The notes under the pieces: model-generated
What the model saw: the letters and a program-made list of their open reading frames with translations, nothing else
What the model was told of the DNA's origin: nothing
Database searches by the model: none
Program-made: the position numbers and the translations under genes
Origin: Oscillospiraceae bacterium
Lineage (GTDB): Bacteria > Bacillota > Clostridia > Oscillospirales > Ruminococcaceae
DNA: 64,000 nt
Direction of reading: 5' to 3'
NCBI GenBank assembly: GCA_030539275.1
Contig: JAUNSK010000018.1
Span: 1 to 64,000 of the forward strand
Shown here: positions 16,838 to 26,788 of the stretch, one piece after another
Numbering within the stretch: position 1 is the first letter of the stretch
Layout of the letters: the number at the start of each line of letters is the position of its first letter

Positions 16838-17588
16838 CCAGAAATCAGGCATCGACGGACAAATGTACGCAGTAAGTGCACATCCGTGCAGCACTGACAA
16901 TCTTCAGGATGATTTTATATCATGTGTTGCTCACGAACTCAGGACTCCGGTCGCCATACTGAGAGGATCGCTTGAGGCATTATGTGACGGTGCAGTAACT
17001 GATAAACAGCAGACAGATGAGTATTACAGACAGATGTTGTCTGAAAGCATTTATCTGCAGAGGCTTGTAAGTGATCTTCTTGATTTCTCAAGGCTAAGAA
17101 ACACTGAGTTTTCTATAGCAATGGAACCGGTATGCGTTACAGATGTGCTTGATGATGTATACAGGGGATTCAGACATATCGCAGATCAGAAAGGCATCAG
17201 TATCGAAAAAAAATATGACAGCGGTACATATGTGATAAACGGTGATTATGGCAGACTCAGACAGATGTTTGCTGCAGTAGCGGACAATGCAGTAAAATTT
17301 ACTCCATACGGGGGAAATGTTCAGGTAAAACTTTCACAGAGCGGAGATTCGTTTATGGTTCATATTTCAGATACCGGATGCGGAATAGCTGAAAACGAGA
17401 TCAGTGACATTTTTACGAAATTTCACAGGCGAATGTCAGATGACAACAGCAGCGGCACAGGTCTGGGTCTTGCAATAACAAATTCTATAGCATCAAGACA
17501 CTGTGTTTCAATAAATGTCAAAAGCAGTCCGGGATGCGGAACTGATTTCTGTTTTGATTTTTCAAAGGCACAGCGAATAGATGTTTAG
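16830..17588 (+). CDS. Soluble histidine kinase (HisKA-HATPase only)
   Basis: 252 residues, no membrane segment and no recognisable sensor domain; about 30 residues precede the H box. The H box is CVAHELRTPVAIL (phospho-accepting His35), the N box DNAVKFTPYGG, G1 DTGCGIAE and G2 GTGLGLAITNS. ATG 16830 with GAGGTG is chosen over an upstream TTG. It partners the regulator whose end it overlaps. As a bare kinase core it must take its signal from another protein or from a cytosolic ligand. Confidence 0.9.
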   Translation: MNDQKSGIDGQMYAVSAHPCSTDNLQDDFISCVAHELRTPVAILRGSLEALCDGAVTDKQQTDEYYRQMLSESIYLQRLVSDLLDFSRLRNTEFSIAMEPVCVTDVLDDVYRGFRHIADQKGISIEKKYDSGTYVINGDYGRLRQMFAAVADNAVKFTPYGGNVQVKLSQSGDSFMVHISDTGCGIAENEISDIFTKFHRRMSDDNSSGTGLGLAITNSIASRHCVSINVKSSPGCGTDFCFDFSKAQRIDV

Positions 17589-17597
17589 ATACCAAAG

Positions 17598-17627
17598 AGC
17601 TTCTGAATTTATCAGAAGCTTTTTTTA
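17598..17627 (+). terminator. Terminator of the two-component operon
   Basis: AGCTTCTGA (17598-17606) pairs with TCAGAAGCT (17612-17620), followed by seven T. The 170 bases after it, to the str promoter, contain nothing recognisable. Confidence 0.9.
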
Positions 17628-17798
17628 ATTAAAACAATTATGCTGGAAGATCCGGATATAGACAGCGAAGACAGAGCATAACTGTATGATCGAAAGGGAA
17701 TAAGAACCTTAAAAACAGAAGATAATTATAAAGTATGAGCGAAAATTAAAAAAATCATAAAAAAAATTAAAAAAAGAATGTGCGTAAGAAAAAAAGAC

Positions 17799-17826
17799 TT
17801 GACAAACGATAATTGTGTGATATAAT
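17799..17826 (+). promoter_or_regulatory. Promoter of the str operon
   Basis: TTGACA (17799-17804), 16 bases, TATAAT (17821-17826) with an extended TG at 17818-17819. An inverted repeat TGTGA-N7-TCACA (17836-17852) lies at the predicted 5' end of the mRNA. Confidence 0.85.
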
Positions 17827-17888
17827 AAACTAGTGTGTGAAATTCTATCACATTACAACAAAAAAATAATAAAGAAGGAGGAAAAATA

Positions 17889-18314
17889 ATGCCAACGTTT
17901 AATCAGTTAGTACGTAAGGGCAGAGATGTTTTGGAGGTTAAGTCAACAGCACCAGCTCTCCAGAAGGGTTACAATGCCAAGAAAAAAGTTGTAACAGATA
18001 TAAGTGCTCCTCAGAAGCGCGGTGTTTGTACAGCAGTAAGAACTGCAACACCTAAAAAACCTAACTCAGCTATGAGAAAGATTGCCAGAGTTAAGCTTAC
18101 AAACGGCTACGAGGTAACTGCTTATATTCCTGGTATAGGTCATAACCTTCAGGAACATAGCGTTGTTCTTATCAGAGGCGGACGTGTTAAGGACCTTCCT
18201 GGTGTACGTTATCATATCATCAGAGGAACACTTGATGCTCAGGGCGTTGCTAAGAGAATGCAGGCTCGTTCTAAGTATGGCGCAAAGAGACCTAAGGCAG
18301 GCGCAGCTAAGTAA
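17889..18314 (+). CDS. rpsL: Ribosomal protein uS12
   Basis: Decoding-centre protein of the small subunit, 141 residues. It shows [11 protein letters not shown] at the start, [17 protein letters not shown] (wild-type Lys in the streptomycin-determining loop), the [10 protein letters not shown] segment and [24 protein letters not shown] precedes the ATG. It is the first gene of the str operon. Confidence 0.98.
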   Translation: MPTFNQLVRKGRDVLEVKSTAPALQKGYNAKKKVVTDISAPQKRGVCTAVRTATPKKPNSAMRKIARVKLTNGYEVTAYIPGIGHNLQEHSVVLIRGGRVKDLPGVRYHIIRGTLDAQGVAKRMQARSKYGAKRPKAGAAK

Positions 18315-18339
18315 TAATTTGCTCTAGGCTGGTTTTTTA

Positions 18340-18439
18340 ATAGGATACAACTGCCACAGGATTTAATGTGGAGATTATATAGATTAGTATATACCTCTGC
18401 ATGGTCTTGACGGGTGACAAAAGTCAACCGAGTACCTAT
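18340..18439 (+). ncRNA. Structured RNA element between rpsL and rpsG, possible S7 autoregulatory leader
   Basis: The 164-base gap folds into a closed multi-branch element. The closing stem is ATAGG/CCTAT (18340-18344, 18435-18439). Hairpin 1 is CCACA/TGTGG (18354-18358, 18367-18371), hairpin 2 TATATA/TATATA with flanking GAG/CTC (18371-18397), and hairpin 3 GGTGAC-AAAA-GTCAACC (about 18413-18430). It ends about 30 bases before the rpsG ribosome binding site. In E. coli S7 represses this operon by binding the rpsL-rpsG junction; a clostridial analogue is an inference. Confidence 0.5.
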
Positions 18440-18478
18440 GAATTCATTTATTATTAATTGTGAAGGAGGGAAGCGAAA

Positions 18479-18949
18479 ATGCCAAGAAGAGGTAATATCG
18501 CAAAGCGTGACGTTTTACAGGATCCAGTTTACAGTTCAAAGCTTGTTACACGTTTAATCAACAATATAATGCTTGATGGTAAAAAGGGTGTTGCACAGAA
18601 AATCGTTTATGATGCATTTGAAATCGTCGCTGAAAAGACAGGTGAGAATGCGCTGGAGGTTTTCGAAAAAGCAATGGAAAACATCATGCCAGTACTTGAA
18701 GTTAAAGCCCGCAGAATGGGTGGTGCTACTTACCAGGTTCCGATGGAGGTTCGTCCTGAGAGACGTCAGACACTCGGCCTGAGATGGATCACTAAGTATT
18801 CAAGACTCAGAAATGAAAAGACTATGAAGGAAAGACTTGCAGGAGAGATTCTTGACGCTATTAACGGCAGCGGTGGAGCTTGCAAAAAACGTGATGACAC
18901 ACATAAAATGGCTGAGGCTAACAAGGCATTTGCACACTATCGTTGGTAA
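18479..18949 (+). CDS. rpsG: Ribosomal protein uS7
   Basis: Primary 16S rRNA-binding protein that nucleates the head of the small subunit. It has 156 residues with the expected [12 protein letters not shown] start, [19 protein letters not shown], and the C-terminal [15 protein letters not shown], ending in the usual Arg-Trp. GAAGGAGGG precedes the ATG. The long structured gap upstream sets it apart from rpsL and suggests separate control. Confidence 0.98.
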   Translation: MPRRGNIAKRDVLQDPVYSSKLVTRLINNIMLDGKKGVAQKIVYDAFEIVAEKTGENALEVFEKAMENIMPVLEVKARRMGGATYQVPMEVRPERRQTLGLRWITKYSRLRNEKTMKERLAGEILDAINGSGGACKKRDDTHKMAEANKAFAHYRW

Positions 18950-19011
18950 TCTCTCAGGGGATATTACGATAGTAAGGTTTCAGTTAATTTAAAAATAATG
19001 GAGGAAAAGTT

Positions 19012-21090
19012 ATGCCAAGAGATTGTTCACTTGAACATACAAGAAATATTGGTATAATGGCCCACATTGATGCAGGTAAAACTACAACTACTGAACGTAT
19101 TCTGTTTTATACAGGTATAACTCACAAAATCGGTGAGGTTCATGAAGGTGCTGCTACAATGGACTGGATGGAGCAGGAGCAGGAAAGAGGTATCACAATT
19201 ACTTCTGCTGCTACAACAGCTTACTGGTCTGGCCATAGAATCAATATCATAGATACACCTGGACACGTTGACTTTACAGTTGAGGTTGAGCGTTCATTAA
19301 GAGTACTTGACGGTTCTGTAACTGTTTTCTGCGCAAAGGGCGGCGTTGAGCCACAGTCTGAAACTGTATGGCGTCAGGCTGATAAGTATCATGTACCAAG
19401 AATGGCCTATGTAAACAAAATGGACATTATGGGTGCAAACTTCTATCGTGTTGTTGATATGATGCATGATAGATTAAAATGTAATGCAGTTCCGATTCAG
19501 CTTCCAATCGGCTCAGAGGATACATTCAAGGGTATCATCGACCTCGTTGAGATGAAAGCCTATGTTTACTATGATGATCTTGGAAAAGATATCAGAGTAG
19601 AAGAGATTCCTGCTGATATGCTCGATAAGGCTAAGGAATATCATGCTGCACTGCTCGAATGCGTAGCAGAGCAGGATGACGAACTTATGGAAAAGTATTT
19701 CGCTGATGAACCGCTTACAATTGACGAAATCAAGAGATGTATCAGAAAAGCAACAATAGCTAACCATATGGTTCCTGTTGTATGCGGTACATCTTATAAA
19801 AATAAAGGTGTTCAGAAGCTTCTCGATGCAATAATCGACTACATGCCTTCTCCGATCGACGTACCTCATATCAAGGGCGTAAATCCGGATACAGGCGAAG
19901 AAGTTGAGCGTCCTTCATCTGATGATGAACCGTTCGCAGCTCTTGCATTCAAGATCGCAACTGACCCATTCGTTGGTAAACTCTGTTTCTTCCGTGTATA
20001 CTCTGGTGTAGTTAATGCTGGTTCTTCAGTTCTTAACGCAACAAAGGACAACAAGGAAAGAATCGGACGTATCCTTCAGATGCATTCAAATCACAGAAAG
20101 GATATCGAAACTTGCTATGCAGGTGATATCGCAGCAGCTGTTGGTCTTAAGAACACAACAACTGGTGATACTCTTTGTGATGAAAAGAATCCGGTTATTC
20201 TTGAATCAATGGAATTCCCTGATCCTGTTATCAACCTTGCTATTGAACCTAAGACAAAAGCAGGTCAGGAAAAGATGGGCCTTGCTCTTGCAAAGCTCGC
20301 TGAAGAAGATCCTACATTCAAAACATGGACTGATCAGGAAACAGGTCAGACTATCATCGCTGGTATGGGTGAACTTCATCTTGATATCATCGTTGACAGA
20401 CTTCTTCGTGAATTCAAGGTAGAAGCTAATGTTGGTGCTCCTCAGGTTTCTTACAAGGAAACAATCAAGAGCAACTCAGAAGTTGATTATAAATACGCTA
20501 AGCAGTCAGGTGGTAAGGGTCAGTACGGTCACGTTAAACTCAGACTCTTCCCTAACGAATCAGGTAAGGGTTATGAGTTCAAGAACCTGATCGTCGGCGG
20601 TTCTATTCCTAAGGAATATATCCCGGCTGTAGATAACGGTATCAAGGAAGCTATGCAGGGCGGTGTTCTTGCTGGTTACCAGGTAGTTGACGTTATCGTT
20701 GAGCTTTATGATGGATCATACCATGAAGTTGACTCATCTGAAATGGCATTTAAACTTGCTGGTTCTATGGGCTTCAAGGAAGCTGCTAGAAAAGCTAATC
20801 CGATAATTCTTGAACCTATCATGAAGGTAATAGTAATAGTACCTGAGGATTACATGGGAGATGTTATCGGTGATCTTAACTCACGCCGTGGTCAGATCCT
20901 CGGTATGGAAGCAAGACCTGGTGCTCAGCAGATCAATGCACTCGTTCCTCTGTCAGAAATGTTTGGTTACTCAAATGACCTCCGTTCAAAGACACAGGGC
21001 CGTGGACAGTACTCAATGGAACCTCACAGCTATATCGAAGTTCCTAAGTCAATTTCCGAAAAAATTATCAGCAAGAGAACAAAGGGCTAA
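19012..21090 (+). CDS. fusA: Elongation factor G
   Basis: GTPase that drives ribosomal translocation and, with RRF, recycling. It has 692 residues with G1 [16 protein letters not shown]2 [11 protein letters not shown]3 [10 protein letters not shown]4 NKMD and domains II-V in order. The end ([12 protein letters not shown]) is typical. It lies 62 bases after rpsG with GGAGG before the ATG. The codon pattern is strongly biased, as expected of a highly expressed gene. Confidence 0.98.
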   Translation: MPRDCSLEHTRNIGIMAHIDAGKTTTTERILFYTGITHKIGEVHEGAATMDWMEQEQERGITITSAATTAYWSGHRINIIDTPGHVDFTVEVERSLRVLDGSVTVFCAKGGVEPQSETVWRQADKYHVPRMAYVNKMDIMGANFYRVVDMMHDRLKCNAVPIQLPIGSEDTFKGIIDLVEMKAYVYYDDLGKDIRVEEIPADMLDKAKEYHAALLECVAEQDDELMEKYFADEPLTIDEIKRCIRKATIANHMVPVVCGTSYKNKGVQKLLDAIIDYMPSPIDVPHIKGVNPDTGEEVERPSSDDEPFAALAFKIATDPFVGKLCFFRVYSGVVNAGSSVLNATKDNKERIGRILQMHSNHRKDIETCYAGDIAAAVGLKNTTTGDTLCDEKNPVILESMEFPDPVINLAIEPKTKAGQEKMGLALAKLAEEDPTFKTWTDQETGQTIIAGMGELHLDIIVDRLLREFKVEANVGAPQVSYKETIKSNSEVDYKYAKQSGGKGQYGHVKLRLFPNESGKGYEFKNLIVGGSIPKEYIPAVDNGIKEAMQGGVLAGYQVVDVIVELYDGSYHEVDSSEMAFKLAGSMGFKEAARKANPIILEPIMKVIVIVPEDYMGDVIGDLNSRRGQILGMEARPGAQQINALVPLSEMFGYSNDLRSKTQGRGQYSMEPHSYIEVPKSISEKIISKRTKG

Positions 21091-21139
21091 TATCCGGCTG
21101 TATTTTTTACTGATAAATAATTATAAATTAAAAAAACAC

Positions 21140-21168
21140 TTGATTTTATATATAATATCTGTTAAAAT
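21140..21168 (+). promoter_or_regulatory. Internal promoter for tuf
   Basis: TTGATT (21140-21145), 17 bases, extended -10 TG-T-TAAAAT (21163-21168), in the fusA-tuf gap. Allows extra EF-Tu over the rest of the operon. Confidence 0.5.
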
Positions 21169-21214
21169 GGATACTATAATATAAAACAATCATATTTTGA
21201 GGAGGAAAAACCCA

Positions 21215-22414
21215 ATGTCAAAGGCAAAATTTGAACGTACAAAACCACATGTTAATATTGGTACAATCGGTCACGTTGACCATGGTAAAACAACTCTTAC
21301 AGCAGCTATCACAAAGACTCTTGCTCTTAAAGGTCAGGCTCAGTATGAAGCATACGATATGATCGATAAGGCTCCAGAAGAAAGAGAACGTGGTATCACA
21401 ATCAACACAGCTCACGTTGAGTATGAAACAGATAGTCGTCATTACGCTCACGTTGACTGCCCAGGCCATGCTGACTATGTTAAGAACATGATCACTGGTG
21501 CTGCTCAGATGGATGGTGCTATCCTCGTTGTTGCATCTTCAGATGGTCCTATGGCTCAGACTAAGGAACATCTACTTCTTGCTAGACAGGTTGGCGTTCC
21601 ATATATCGTAGTATTCATGAACAAGGCTGATCAGGTTGATGATCCTGAACTTCTTGAACTCGTTGAAATGGATATCCGTGAAACACTTGACAAGTATGAA
21701 TTCCCTGGCGATGATACACCAATCATCAAGGGTTCTGCTCTTAAGGCTCTCGAAGCTCCGGATGATATCAATGATCCAGCATATGACTGCATCAAGGAAC
21801 TTATGGATGCTGTTGACTCATATATCCCAACACCTGAAAGAAAAGCAGATCTTCCTTTCCTTATGCCAGTTGAAGACGTATTTACGATCACAGGTCGTGG
21901 TACAGTTGCTACAGGTAGAGTTGAAAGAGGTCAGCTTAGAGTTGGCGACGAAGTTGAGATGGTTGGTCTTAAGCCAGAAAGCTCAAAGACAGTTGTTACT
22001 GGTATCGAAATGTTCAGAAAGATCCTTGATTACGCTGAGGCTGGAGACAACATCGGTGCTCTTCTCCGTGGCGTTCAGAGAGCTGACATCGAAAGAGGTC
22101 AGGTACTTTGCAAACCAGGTTCTATTCATCCACATACAAAGTTCCATGGTCAGGTATACGTTCTGAAGAAAGAAGAAGGCGGTCGTCATACTCCATTCTT
22201 CAACAACTACAGACCACAGTTCTATTTCAGAACAACAGACGTTACTGGCGTTGTTACACTTCCTGCTGACAAGGAAATGTGCATGCCTGGTGATAACGTT
22301 GAAATGGACGTTGAACTTATTACTCCTATCGCTATTGAAGAAGGACTTCGTTTCGCTATCCGTGAAGGCGGACGTACAGTTGGTTCAGGCGTAGTAACAA
22401 AGGTTAATTCATAA
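21215..22414 (+). CDS. tuf: Elongation factor Tu
   Basis: Delivers aminoacyl-tRNA to the ribosome as a GTP complex. It has 399 residues: [43 protein letters not shown], then the two beta-barrel domains ending [14 protein letters not shown] 21215 with GAGGAGG is the start; six more upstream codons in frame are not used. It is the last gene of the str operon, followed by a strong terminator. Confidence 0.98.
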   Translation: MSKAKFERTKPHVNIGTIGHVDHGKTTLTAAITKTLALKGQAQYEAYDMIDKAPEERERGITINTAHVEYETDSRHYAHVDCPGHADYVKNMITGAAQMDGAILVVASSDGPMAQTKEHLLLARQVGVPYIVVFMNKADQVDDPELLELVEMDIRETLDKYEFPGDDTPIIKGSALKALEAPDDINDPAYDCIKELMDAVDSYIPTPERKADLPFLMPVEDVFTITGRGTVATGRVERGQLRVGDEVEMVGLKPESSKTVVTGIEMFRKILDYAEAGDNIGALLRGVQRADIERGQVLCKPGSIHPHTKFHGQVYVLKKEEGGRHTPFFNNYRPQFYFRTTDVTGVVTLPADKEMCMPGDNVEMDVELITPIAIEEGLRFAIREGGRTVGSGVVTKVNS

Positions 22415-22442
22415 TTAATATTTTAATATATTAATTTAATAT

Positions 22443-22472
22443 AAAAAGCAGGCTGAAAAGCCTGCTTTTTTG
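22443..22472 (+). terminator. Terminator of the str operon
   Basis: A stem AGCAGGCT (22447-22454) / AGCCTGCT (22459-22466) with GAAA loop and a long T tract. Confidence 0.93.
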
Positions 22473-22572
22473 TTTTGTTTTGTACTGACCAAAGATTGAT
22501 GTCGTATTTCAAAAAAATCTAATTCTTGTTTATTTAACTAAAATTAATAGAAAATTTAGTTAATAAAATTCA

Positions 22573-22601
22573 TTTACATAAGGCTGTATATAAGGTATAA
22601 T
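22573..22601 (+). promoter_or_regulatory. Promoter of the GH44 gene
   Basis: TTTACA (22573-22578), 17 bases, TATAAT (22596-22601), about 38 bases before the ATG. Confidence 0.65.
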
Positions 22602-22638
22602 AGTAAAGGATAATTTATAATATACAGGAGGAAGTTAA

Positions 22639-24933
22639 ATGAAAAAGATATCTTTATTTGTTACTGCGCTTCTTATGGTATCGTCAGCAATAACATCATC
22701 AGCTGCCGGTGTTGTCAGTGCTGAAGATACTAATTATTATGAGATGAATGTAAACGTTGACATGGCAGATGGCGGAAAGGCAATCAGCCCGTACATATAC
22801 GGTATCAACGATCATGGTCTGGATGGCGGAGCTCAGGCTAATGCGGTAAGACAGGGCGGAAACAGGTATACTGCATATAACTGGGAAACAAACTACTCAA
22901 ATGCCGGATCTGACTGGCATAACTCATCAGATGATTATCTTTCAATATCAGATGTACCTGGTGCATGCGCAACCAAACTTTCAGAAGAGGCACAGGAGAA
23001 TAATATAGCATATAAACTTGCTACGCTTCAGATGTGCGGATATGTATCAGCAGATAAATCAGGTGAAGTATCTGCCGAAGAAGCTGCTCCTTCCGAAAGA
23101 TGGAATAAAGTAGTGGCAAAAAAAGACGGGGAATTAAGTCTTACACCTGACCTTACTGATGGTGTAGTTTATATGGACGAATACGTAAACTACCTTGTTG
23201 ATAAGCTTGGTGATTCCAAGACAGCTACAGGTATTCAGGCATATAGTCTTGACAATGAGCCGGCGTTATGGAGCAATACTCATTCACTGATACATCCTGG
23301 TGTTCTCTCACGTCAGGAACTCATTGACAAATCAGTTGAACTTGCAAAGGCAGTAAAGGATGTAGACAGCAACGCAGAAATTTTCGGACCTGCACTTTAT
23401 GGCTATACAGCATATGATCATCTTCAGGATGATGATGAATGGAAAGCAAACAAGGGCGACTATGACTGGTTTATTTCATATTATCTTGATGAAATGAAAA
23501 AGGCAGAAGAGGAAAGCGGCAAGAGACTTCTTGATGTCCTGGATATTCATTACTATACTGAAGCTAAGGGTACATGCGATACAAGAATGTGTGAAGATCC
23601 GACACATACAGAGTGTATAGACGAAATGCTTCAGTCCTACAGAACATTATGTGAAGAAGGATACGTAGAAAACAGCTGGATAGGACAGTGGTGTCAGCCA
23701 AATATTCCGATCCTCAAAAGAATGCAGGAATCAATAGCAAATTATTATCCCGGAACAAAGCTTGCACTGACAGAATACAGCTTTGGCGGCGGAAACCATA
23801 TTGCCGGAGGTATTGCAGAAATTGATGCACTCGGTACTTTTGCTAAAAATGATGTATACTTTGCATCTCTCTGGGCTGATGATGCTCCGTACCAGTACAG
23901 CGGAATAAACATGTTTACAAACTTTGACGGAAAAGGAACAGCTTTCGGTGATACACTTATTGACTCAAAGACTGATGACTATGTTAAGTCAACATCATAT
24001 GCTGCAGTCAATGGTACTGATAAGGGAGACGTAACACTTATCGTTACAAATAAAAATCAGACTGAAACAGAGAAAGCAACAATAAATCTTGCTAATGCTG
24101 ATACACAGTATAAAAATGCTGCTGTATATGTACTGACAGGCGAATCAAGCAAGATTGTTCATATGTCAAGTCTTGACAAGATCGATGATAATACATTTAC
24201 AGTTGATATCCCTCCTCTTTCAGCAGTTCAGATCCTTGTAACTGATGACGAATCAAGCTACAGACCTGTAGAAGAACCTCCTACGGACATTACAGTTTCT
24301 ACCGGTAAGGTTTCCGGCAAGTTAACAGGAGGTGAAGAAGGAAAATATAAAGTTTCATTTGACCAGGCAATGGGAGACAAGGTTGTAATAGATATGACAA
24401 TTGCTGATGGCGTTGCGATGGCATCCGGCGGTATGGGCTTTAATGCTACATATGACGGAGTTGATTACTGGGTATCATGTCCATGGGAAACAAAAGCTTC
24501 CGGTGAAGTTATCTGTGATCTCAGTAAGCCGACAAGTGCTTATAACGCTGCAACAGATAAATCAACTGATGATAAGGAACTGCTTGCAAATCTTGCAGAA
24601 CTGATCGTAAAAGAAAAAACAGCAGATTTCCAGGTATGGTATGTTGCAAACAGCTCATGGGAATCTATCGATCCGTCAAATGTTACAATAAACGATATAT
24701 ATATCAATGTACCTCTTGAAAGCAAGATGTACGGTGATCTTAATGCAGACGGCGTTGCGGATATGACAGATATGACCATGATGAGTCTTAAGCTGCTCGG
24801 AGATATTAACTTCACAGAAAATCAGCTTTTCTATGCAGATGTAAACGGAGACGGAAACTTTGATCTGGCCGATCTTTCACATATGAAACAGTATATCATG
24901 AAGGAAAAAGTTATTCTCGGAAAACAGAACTAA
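22639..24933 (+). CDS. Cellulosomal GH44 endoglucanase/xyloglucanase with CBM-like module and dockerin
   Basis: Secreted 764-residue glycoside hydrolase. Residues 1-28 are a Sec signal peptide. Residues about 32-540 are a GH44 domain with acid/base Glu207 in SLDNEPALW and nucleophile Glu379 in LTEYSFGGG, the family's usual spacing, plus the small C-terminal beta domain. Residues about 552-694 form a beta-rich module resembling the CBM placed there in R. flavefaciens GH44 enzymes (possibly CBM76; from memory, unchecked). Residues about 698-764 are a dockerin with two calcium loops, DLNADGVADMTD and DVNGDGNFDLAD. GH44 enzymes cleave mixed beta-1,4-glucans and xyloglucan. It binds a scaffoldin cohesin. 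It stands alone with its own promoter and terminator. Confidence 0.93.
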   Translation: MKKISLFVTALLMVSSAITSSAAGVVSAEDTNYYEMNVNVDMADGGKAISPYIYGINDHGLDGGAQANAVRQGGNRYTAYNWETNYSNAGSDWHNSSDDYLSISDVPGACATKLSEEAQENNIAYKLATLQMCGYVSADKSGEVSAEEAAPSERWNKVVAKKDGELSLTPDLTDGVVYMDEYVNYLVDKLGDSKTATGIQAYSLDNEPALWSNTHSLIHPGVLSRQELIDKSVELAKAVKDVDSNAEIFGPALYGYTAYDHLQDDDEWKANKGDYDWFISYYLDEMKKAEEESGKRLLDVLDIHYYTEAKGTCDTRMCEDPTHTECIDEMLQSYRTLCEEGYVENSWIGQWCQPNIPILKRMQESIANYYPGTKLALTEYSFGGGNHIAGGIAEIDALGTFAKNDVYFASLWADDAPYQYSGINMFTNFDGKGTAFGDTLIDSKTDDYVKSTSYAAVNGTDKGDVTLIVTNKNQTETEKATINLANADTQYKNAAVYVLTGESSKIVHMSSLDKIDDNTFTVDIPPLSAVQILVTDDESSYRPVEEPPTDITVSTGKVSGKLTGGEEGKYKVSFDQAMGDKVVIDMTIADGVAMASGGMGFNATYDGVDYWVSCPWETKASGEVICDLSKPTSAYNAATDKSTDDKELLANLAELIVKEKTADFQVWYVANSSWESIDPSNVTINDIYINVPLESKMYGDLNADGVADMTDMTMMSLKLLGDINFTENQLFYADVNGDGNFDLADLSHMKQYIMKEKVILGKQN

Positions 24934-24949
24934 CAGTTTTATTTGTATA

Positions 24950-24992
24950 ACAGAAGAATTCATTTATATTTAATGAATTCTTCTGTTTTTTT
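24950..24992 (+). terminator. Terminator of the GH44 gene
   Basis: A perfect 15-bp stem (24950-24964 with 24972-24986) followed by seven T. Confidence 0.92.
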
Positions 24993-25076
24993 ATACATAA
25001 AAAACGAGAAACTGAGGATAATAAAAATGTCATATTTTTTTTAATGAAGTAAGACATCGACATTTTAACAATTTTA

Positions 25077-25104
25077 TTGACAATATGATAAAATATGATA
25101 TAAT
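25077..25104 (+). promoter_or_regulatory. Promoter of coaX
   Basis: TTGACA (25077-25082), 16 bases, TATAAT (25099-25104) with extended TG at 25096-25097. It rules out the ATG at 25085 as the coaX start. Confidence 0.8.
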
Positions 25105-25153
25105 AAAAAAGATATTCTACGACAAATTAAGAGTAAAGGGCGGGAATCAACTG

Positions 25154-25948
25154 ATGCCACTGGTTATTGATATCGGCAACACTAATATAGTAGTTGGAAT
25201 ATATGAAAATGATGTGCTTAAGTTTACAGAAAGATTAGGCACGGATAAGAATAAAAACTTTTTGGAATATGCTGATGATTTTTTCCGACTGTCAGCTAGG
25301 CACAACACGGATAGCATGTCAGTTGAAAGTGCTGTGGCAGCTTCAGTTGTTCCGGAAATTAACGATACTATATATAATGCTGTTAAAGAAGTATTTCACA
25401 TAGAAACAGTTTTTGTAAGTCATTCGATCAATACAGGACTTAATATATGTACACGAAAACCTGAAAAAACAGGAGCTGATCTTATATGCGGAGCAGCAGC
25501 GGCAGCAATTAAATACAAACCGCCGTTTATCCTTTTTGATCTTGGCACGGCAACGACTGTCTGTGCAGTTGATGAAAAAAATAATTATCTCGGACATTCA
25601 ATAACACCTGGTGTTGATGTATCATTCGGCTCTCTTGCAAGGCAGACAGCGCAGCTGCCTGATCTTACCGGATGTGACAGCTGCGATGAGGTCATTGGCA
25701 GTGATACAGAATCGGCAATCCGTTCAGGTGTGATGCTTGGTGCAGCATGTTTTATAGACGGAATGACACGAAGGTACAAGAAGATATTAGGTGAAAATGC
25801 TCTGGTAATAGCAACAGGGGGATTGTCAGGTACAATTATATCATACTGCGAAACTGATATAATTTACGATGCTGATCTTATATTATATGGTCTGAATGAG
25901 CTTTCAAAAATGAACAGTTGTGTGTGTAAAGAAGACTGTCCGCATTAA
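25154..25948 (+). CDS. coaX: Type III pantothenate kinase
   Basis: First step of CoA synthesis, phosphorylating pantothenate; type III enzymes need a monovalent cation and are not feedback-inhibited by CoA. It has 264 residues with phosphate-1 motif VIDIGNTNIVVGIY, EKTGADLICGAAAA, phosphate-2 ILFDLGTATTV, GHSITPGVDVSFGSL and the adenosine motif ATGGLSGTI. ATG 25154 is chosen because the in-frame ATG at 25085 lies upstream of the -10. The ribosome binding site (GGGCGGGA) is weak. Confidence 0.94.
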   Translation: MPLVIDIGNTNIVVGIYENDVLKFTERLGTDKNKNFLEYADDFFRLSARHNTDSMSVESAVAASVVPEINDTIYNAVKEVFHIETVFVSHSINTGLNICTRKPEKTGADLICGAAAAAIKYKPPFILFDLGTATTVCAVDEKNNYLGHSITPGVDVSFGSLARQTAQLPDLTGCDSCDEVIGSDTESAIRSGVMLGAACFIDGMTRRYKKILGENALVIATGGLSGTIISYCETDIIYDADLILYGLNELSKMNSCVCKEDCPH

Positions 25949-25969
25949 TGCAGGGAGTCTTCTCTTTTT
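25931..25969 (+). terminator. Terminator of coaX
   Basis: GAAGACT (25931-25937) pairs with AGTCTTC (25956-25962), then CTTTTT. The stem starts inside the last codons of coaX. The following 200 bases to the mraZ promoter are very AT-rich and featureless. Confidence 0.7.
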
Positions 25970-26174
25970 AACCATATATGATTACAGAATGTTTACATTT
26001 AATTATAAATATATAAAGATATGCATTAATTTCACGAACAATTTATTAAAAATGATTACAATAGATATATATATAATTACAATTTAGGTTTGGATTTAAA
26101 AAATATTTAATTAATTTTGTGCATTATGTATATGAATTGATAAAAAATGTTGTGGCCATTTGGACGTGTTATCA

Positions 26175-26260
26175 TTGATTTTTGATATAGGTTATAGTAT
26201 AATAATATAGTGGTGAAAAGTGGCGGTGTTTCCCTAAAGGGTATATCAAGGTGGGGAAAC
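26175..26260 (+). promoter_or_regulatory. dcw promoter with MraZ-type repeats and leader hairpin
   Basis: TTGATT (26175-26180), 17 bases, TATAAT (26198-26203). AGTGG repeats follow at 26209 and 26219, 10 bases apart, resembling the GTGG-type repeats MraZ binds to autoregulate the dcw operon (family knowledge). A leader hairpin GTTTCCC/GGGAAAC (26228-26234, 26254-26260) lies just downstream. Confidence 0.6.
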
Positions 26261-26309
26261 AGGCATATATTTCACGGACATACCTTAAGAAAGTAAGAGG
26301 TGAGTTCAT

Positions 26310-26738
26310 TTGTCAGAAGCATTGATCGGTACATACTATCATAACATAGATGTTAAAGGCAGAATGAACTTTCCGACAAAGCTTCGTGAAATACTTGGAG
26401 AGTCATTTTTTATTACAAAAGGCCTTGATAATTGTCTTGTTGTATATTCTGATACAGAGTGGCACATTCTTATGGAAAAAGTCAGCGCGCTTCCGATGTC
26501 AAAGGGAAGAAATATAAGCCGTTTTCTTTTTTCAGGTGCAGCAGAGGTAATACCGGATAAACAGGGCCGAGTACTAATACCACATGTTCTCAGAGAATAT
26601 GCTTCTCTTGATAAGGATGTTGCTGTAATAGGAGCACTCAACCGGGTTGAGATCTGGGACAGAACCAGATGGGATGAACAAAGTCAGGCATTTGTACAGG
26701 AATCAATGGAATCAGTAATGGAAGAACTTGGCATATAG
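26310..26738 (+). CDS. mraZ: Transcriptional regulator MraZ
   Basis: 142-residue DNA-binding protein that represses the dcw cluster, including itself. Two AbrB/SpoVT-like swapped-hairpin repeats each end in a DxxGR signature: DVKGRMNFPTKLRE (near residue 14) and DKQGRVLIPHVLRE (near residue 83). The start is a TTG at 26310, preceded by AGAGGTGAG. It is the first gene of the division cluster. Confidence 0.96.
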   Translation: MSEALIGTYYHNIDVKGRMNFPTKLREILGESFFITKGLDNCLVVYSDTEWHILMEKVSALPMSKGRNISRFLFSGAAEVIPDKQGRVLIPHVLREYASLDKDVAVIGALNRVEIWDRTRWDEQSQAFVQESMESVMEELGI

Positions 26739-26788
26739 CTGGCCGGGTTTGTGTATAATATAAATAATGAAATGGGGCAAGTTTATCA

